Source: Paenalcaligenes hominis_A (GTDB lineage Bacteria > Pseudomonadota > Gammaproteobacteria > Burkholderiales > Burkholderiaceae_B). Taken from it: DNA of 64,000 nucleotides. The stretch covers positions 124,001 to 188,000 of the forward strand of contig NZ_JBGJKZ010000003.1 in assembly GCF_041359055.1 (NCBI RefSeq), read 5' to 3'. The stretch's first letter is position 1; each line of letters starts with the position of its first letter. The translations under genes were made by a program, and so were the position numbers. Below, one piece after another: positions 62,565-64,000 of the stretch. The notes under the pieces were generated by a model. It did no database searches. It was given only the letters and a program-made list of their open reading frames with translations, and was not told the origin of the DNA.

Positions 62565-63869
62565 TTAGCGTAGGGCTTGGCCGTGGCACTCTTCGCCAAT
62601 ACAGTCATCTAAGTGCGGGCTATGCTGATGGTTTTGTTTATCCCAACGGATGAACACCACCATCAGCGTGGCGACGAGCAACCCAAATATCGTAATAATT
62701 ACATTGATAGGTATATCTAGCCACAACATAAAACTATAAAAGCTCAGCATAAATAAAATATTGAGCTGTTCGTTAAAGTTTTGTACTGCAATAGAGTGGC
62801 CTGCCGATAATAAGACGTGACCACGGTGTTGCAGCAAAGCATTCATGGGAACTACAAAAAAGCCTGAGGTGGCCCCAATTAATAGCAGTAAACTATAAAC
62901 GGCCCATGTGCTTTTTACAAAAGGCATCAACAGTACAGTTAAACCCATGACCACCCCCATAGGTAAAACTTTTAATGCTTGTTTTAAAGGCACTTTACCA
63001 GCCAGATAGGCTCCCACCACGGTACCTAAAGCCGCTACGCCCATTAAAATCGAGGATTGATCTAATCGATAACCCAGCTGGTGGGCTCCCCACTCAATTA
63101 CAATAAACTGTAATGTGGCCCCTGCACCCCAAAAGAGGGTAGTTACAGCTAAGGAGATTTGTCCGAGCTTATCGCCCCATAAAATTACCACATAGCCTTT
63201 GAAGGTTTTAATAAGCTCAATAGGGTTGGTTTTCTGTTTAGGGTAAATAATATTGGTTTTAGGAATAAGTAGATTACAGGCTGCTGCTGCTAAATAAATA
63301 AAACCAATGATAAGAATAGCGGTTTCAGTAGGGTTTAACGTCATTTGGTTTATGACAGGAGCATTGCGTAACACAGGGCTGATGTCAGGGTGAATTAAGA
63401 CCCCGCCAAGCACTGTGCCTAAAATAATGGAAAGCACAGTAAGGCCTTCAATCCAGCTGTTGCCTTTGACGAGTAGCTCGGGTTTGAGCATTTCAGTGAC
63501 AATGCCGTATTTGGCTGGTGAATAAGCGGCTGCGCCTATGCCCACGAGTGTGTAAGCAAAAAATACGAGAAAAAGCTGAGAGTCTTGGTGTTGGGATAAC
63601 TGGTGCACCCCAAACATTAAAAGACAGCCTAAGACCTTGATGCCGTTAGTAATGAACATAACGCGCCCTTTAGGGAAGGCATCGGCAAAAGCACCCACAA
63701 AAGCAGCCAAAACGACATAAGCAAGTGCAAACCACCATTTCATTAAAGGAGCCATCCAGTCGGGACCACTTAACTCTACAATTAGGGCTATAGCAGCGAT
63801 AAGCAAGGCATTATCGGCTACAGATGACAGCGCTTGCGCTGCCATAACTAGATAGAAACCTTTGTTCAA
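62565..63869 (-). CDS. lplT: Lysophospholipid transporter LplT
   Basis: 434 residues, about 12 membrane helices, major facilitator fold. ALSSVADNALLIAAIALI, GAFADAFPKGRVMFITNGIKVLGC and GIGAAAYSPAKYGIVTEML closely follow LplT. Flips lysophospholipid inward for re-acylation; in enterobacteria it pairs with the acyltransferase Aas, not seen here. Starts at a TTG. The C-terminal tail is His/Cys-rich (HQHSPHLDDCIGEECHG), an unusual possible metal-binding addition. Confidence 0.93.
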   Translation of the reverse strand: MNKGFYLVMAAQALSSVADNALLIAAIALIVELSGPDWMAPLMKWWFALAYVVLAAFVGAFADAFPKGRVMFITNGIKVLGCLLMFGVHQLSQHQDSQLFLVFFAYTLVGIGAAAYSPAKYGIVTEMLKPELLVKGNSWIEGLTVLSIILGTVLGGVLIHPDISPVLRNAPVINQMTLNPTETAILIIGFIYLAAAACNLLIPKTNIIYPKQKTNPIELIKTFKGYVVILWGDKLGQISLAVTTLFWGAGATLQFIVIEWGAHQLGYRLDQSSILMGVAALGTVVGAYLAGKVPLKQALKVLPMGVVMGLTVLLMPFVKSTWAVYSLLLLIGATSGFFVVPMNALLQHRGHVLLSAGHSIAVQNFNEQLNILFMLSFYSFMLWLDIPINVIITIFGLLVATLMVVFIRWDKQNHQHSPHLDDCIGEECHGQALR

Positions 63870-64000
63870 AATGGATCTCGATAAGCAATAAAAGCGTTAA
63901 GGGCGGCGTATGTAAAACTACAGCCAGCCCAAATAAGTAAATCAGTATAACTCTATGCTATTTTCTAGGTAAGTCAGCATCTCTATAATGGCTTGGGCTA

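Noticed and set aside
63942..64000. Possible C-terminus of a leftward gene entering from the right edge (AQAIIEMLTYLENSIELY, then stop)
   Set aside because: Only 18 codons are visible and no family is recognisable; it may be intergenic.

Overview
The window comes from a Gram-negative betaproteobacterium, most likely of the family Alcaligenaceae (order Burkholderiales) and with a moderate G+C content. The assignment rests on gene order and protein character. ilvB-ilvH-ilvC-pssA, rpsO-pnp, a quinone oxidoreductase-tpiA-secG-tRNA-Leu series and a nuoA-N operon followed by a DUF2818 gene lie in the order I associate with Bordetella relatives. There is also a Burkholderiales-type porin, an OmpR/EnvZ pair resembling Bordetella RisA/RisS, and many TRAP transporter genes. 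Genus cannot be fixed from the sequence alone. No phage, insertion sequence, CRISPR array or rRNA was seen.

Region 1-2.6 kb: the 5' end of an unrecognised leftward gene, an acyl-CoA thioesterase, then a two-gene unit. It encodes a small exported Ser/Tyr/Arg-rich protein and an HPr-kinase-like protein fused to a PqqD-like domain. This looks like a minimal peptide-modification (RiPP-like) system and is one of the two most interesting loci.

Region 2.6-12.2 kb: an AT-rich gap, then a catabolic island with a GntR regulator, three short-chain dehydrogenases, a complete three-part TRAP transporter, a ketosteroid-dehydrogenase-like flavoprotein and a glutathione transferase. It ends at the 3' end of a tRNA-Ser(CGA). 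A pair of GTATAC palindromes 62 bp apart lies between the regulator and the first enzyme. The substrate is unknown.

Region 12.3-22.4 kb: 3-hydroxybutyrate dehydrogenase, YaaA, a FUSC-type membrane protein, and a TAXI-TRAP transporter with a DUF1850 protein, a CaiB-type CoA-transferase and a glutaryl-CoA-dehydrogenase-like enzyme. These last genes suggest uptake, CoA activation and oxidation of glutarate or a related acid.

Region 22.4-33.3 kb: a long structured leader, ilvBHC (branched-chain amino acids), pssA (phospholipid), a lipoprotein, rpsO-pnp, tRNA-Leu(TAA) and tRNA-Ser(TGA), a quinone oxidoreductase, tpiA, secG and tRNA-Leu(GAG).

Region 33.3-50.4 kb: a general porin, then the 14-gene respiratory complex I operon and a DUF2818 membrane protein. 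Region 50.4-64 kb: serB, mfd, ispD-ispF, an AhpC-type peroxiredoxin, an OmpR/EnvZ two-component pair, a tsaB-rimI fusion, a uracil-DNA-glycosylase-like protein with altered catalytic motifs, an amidase, and lplT.
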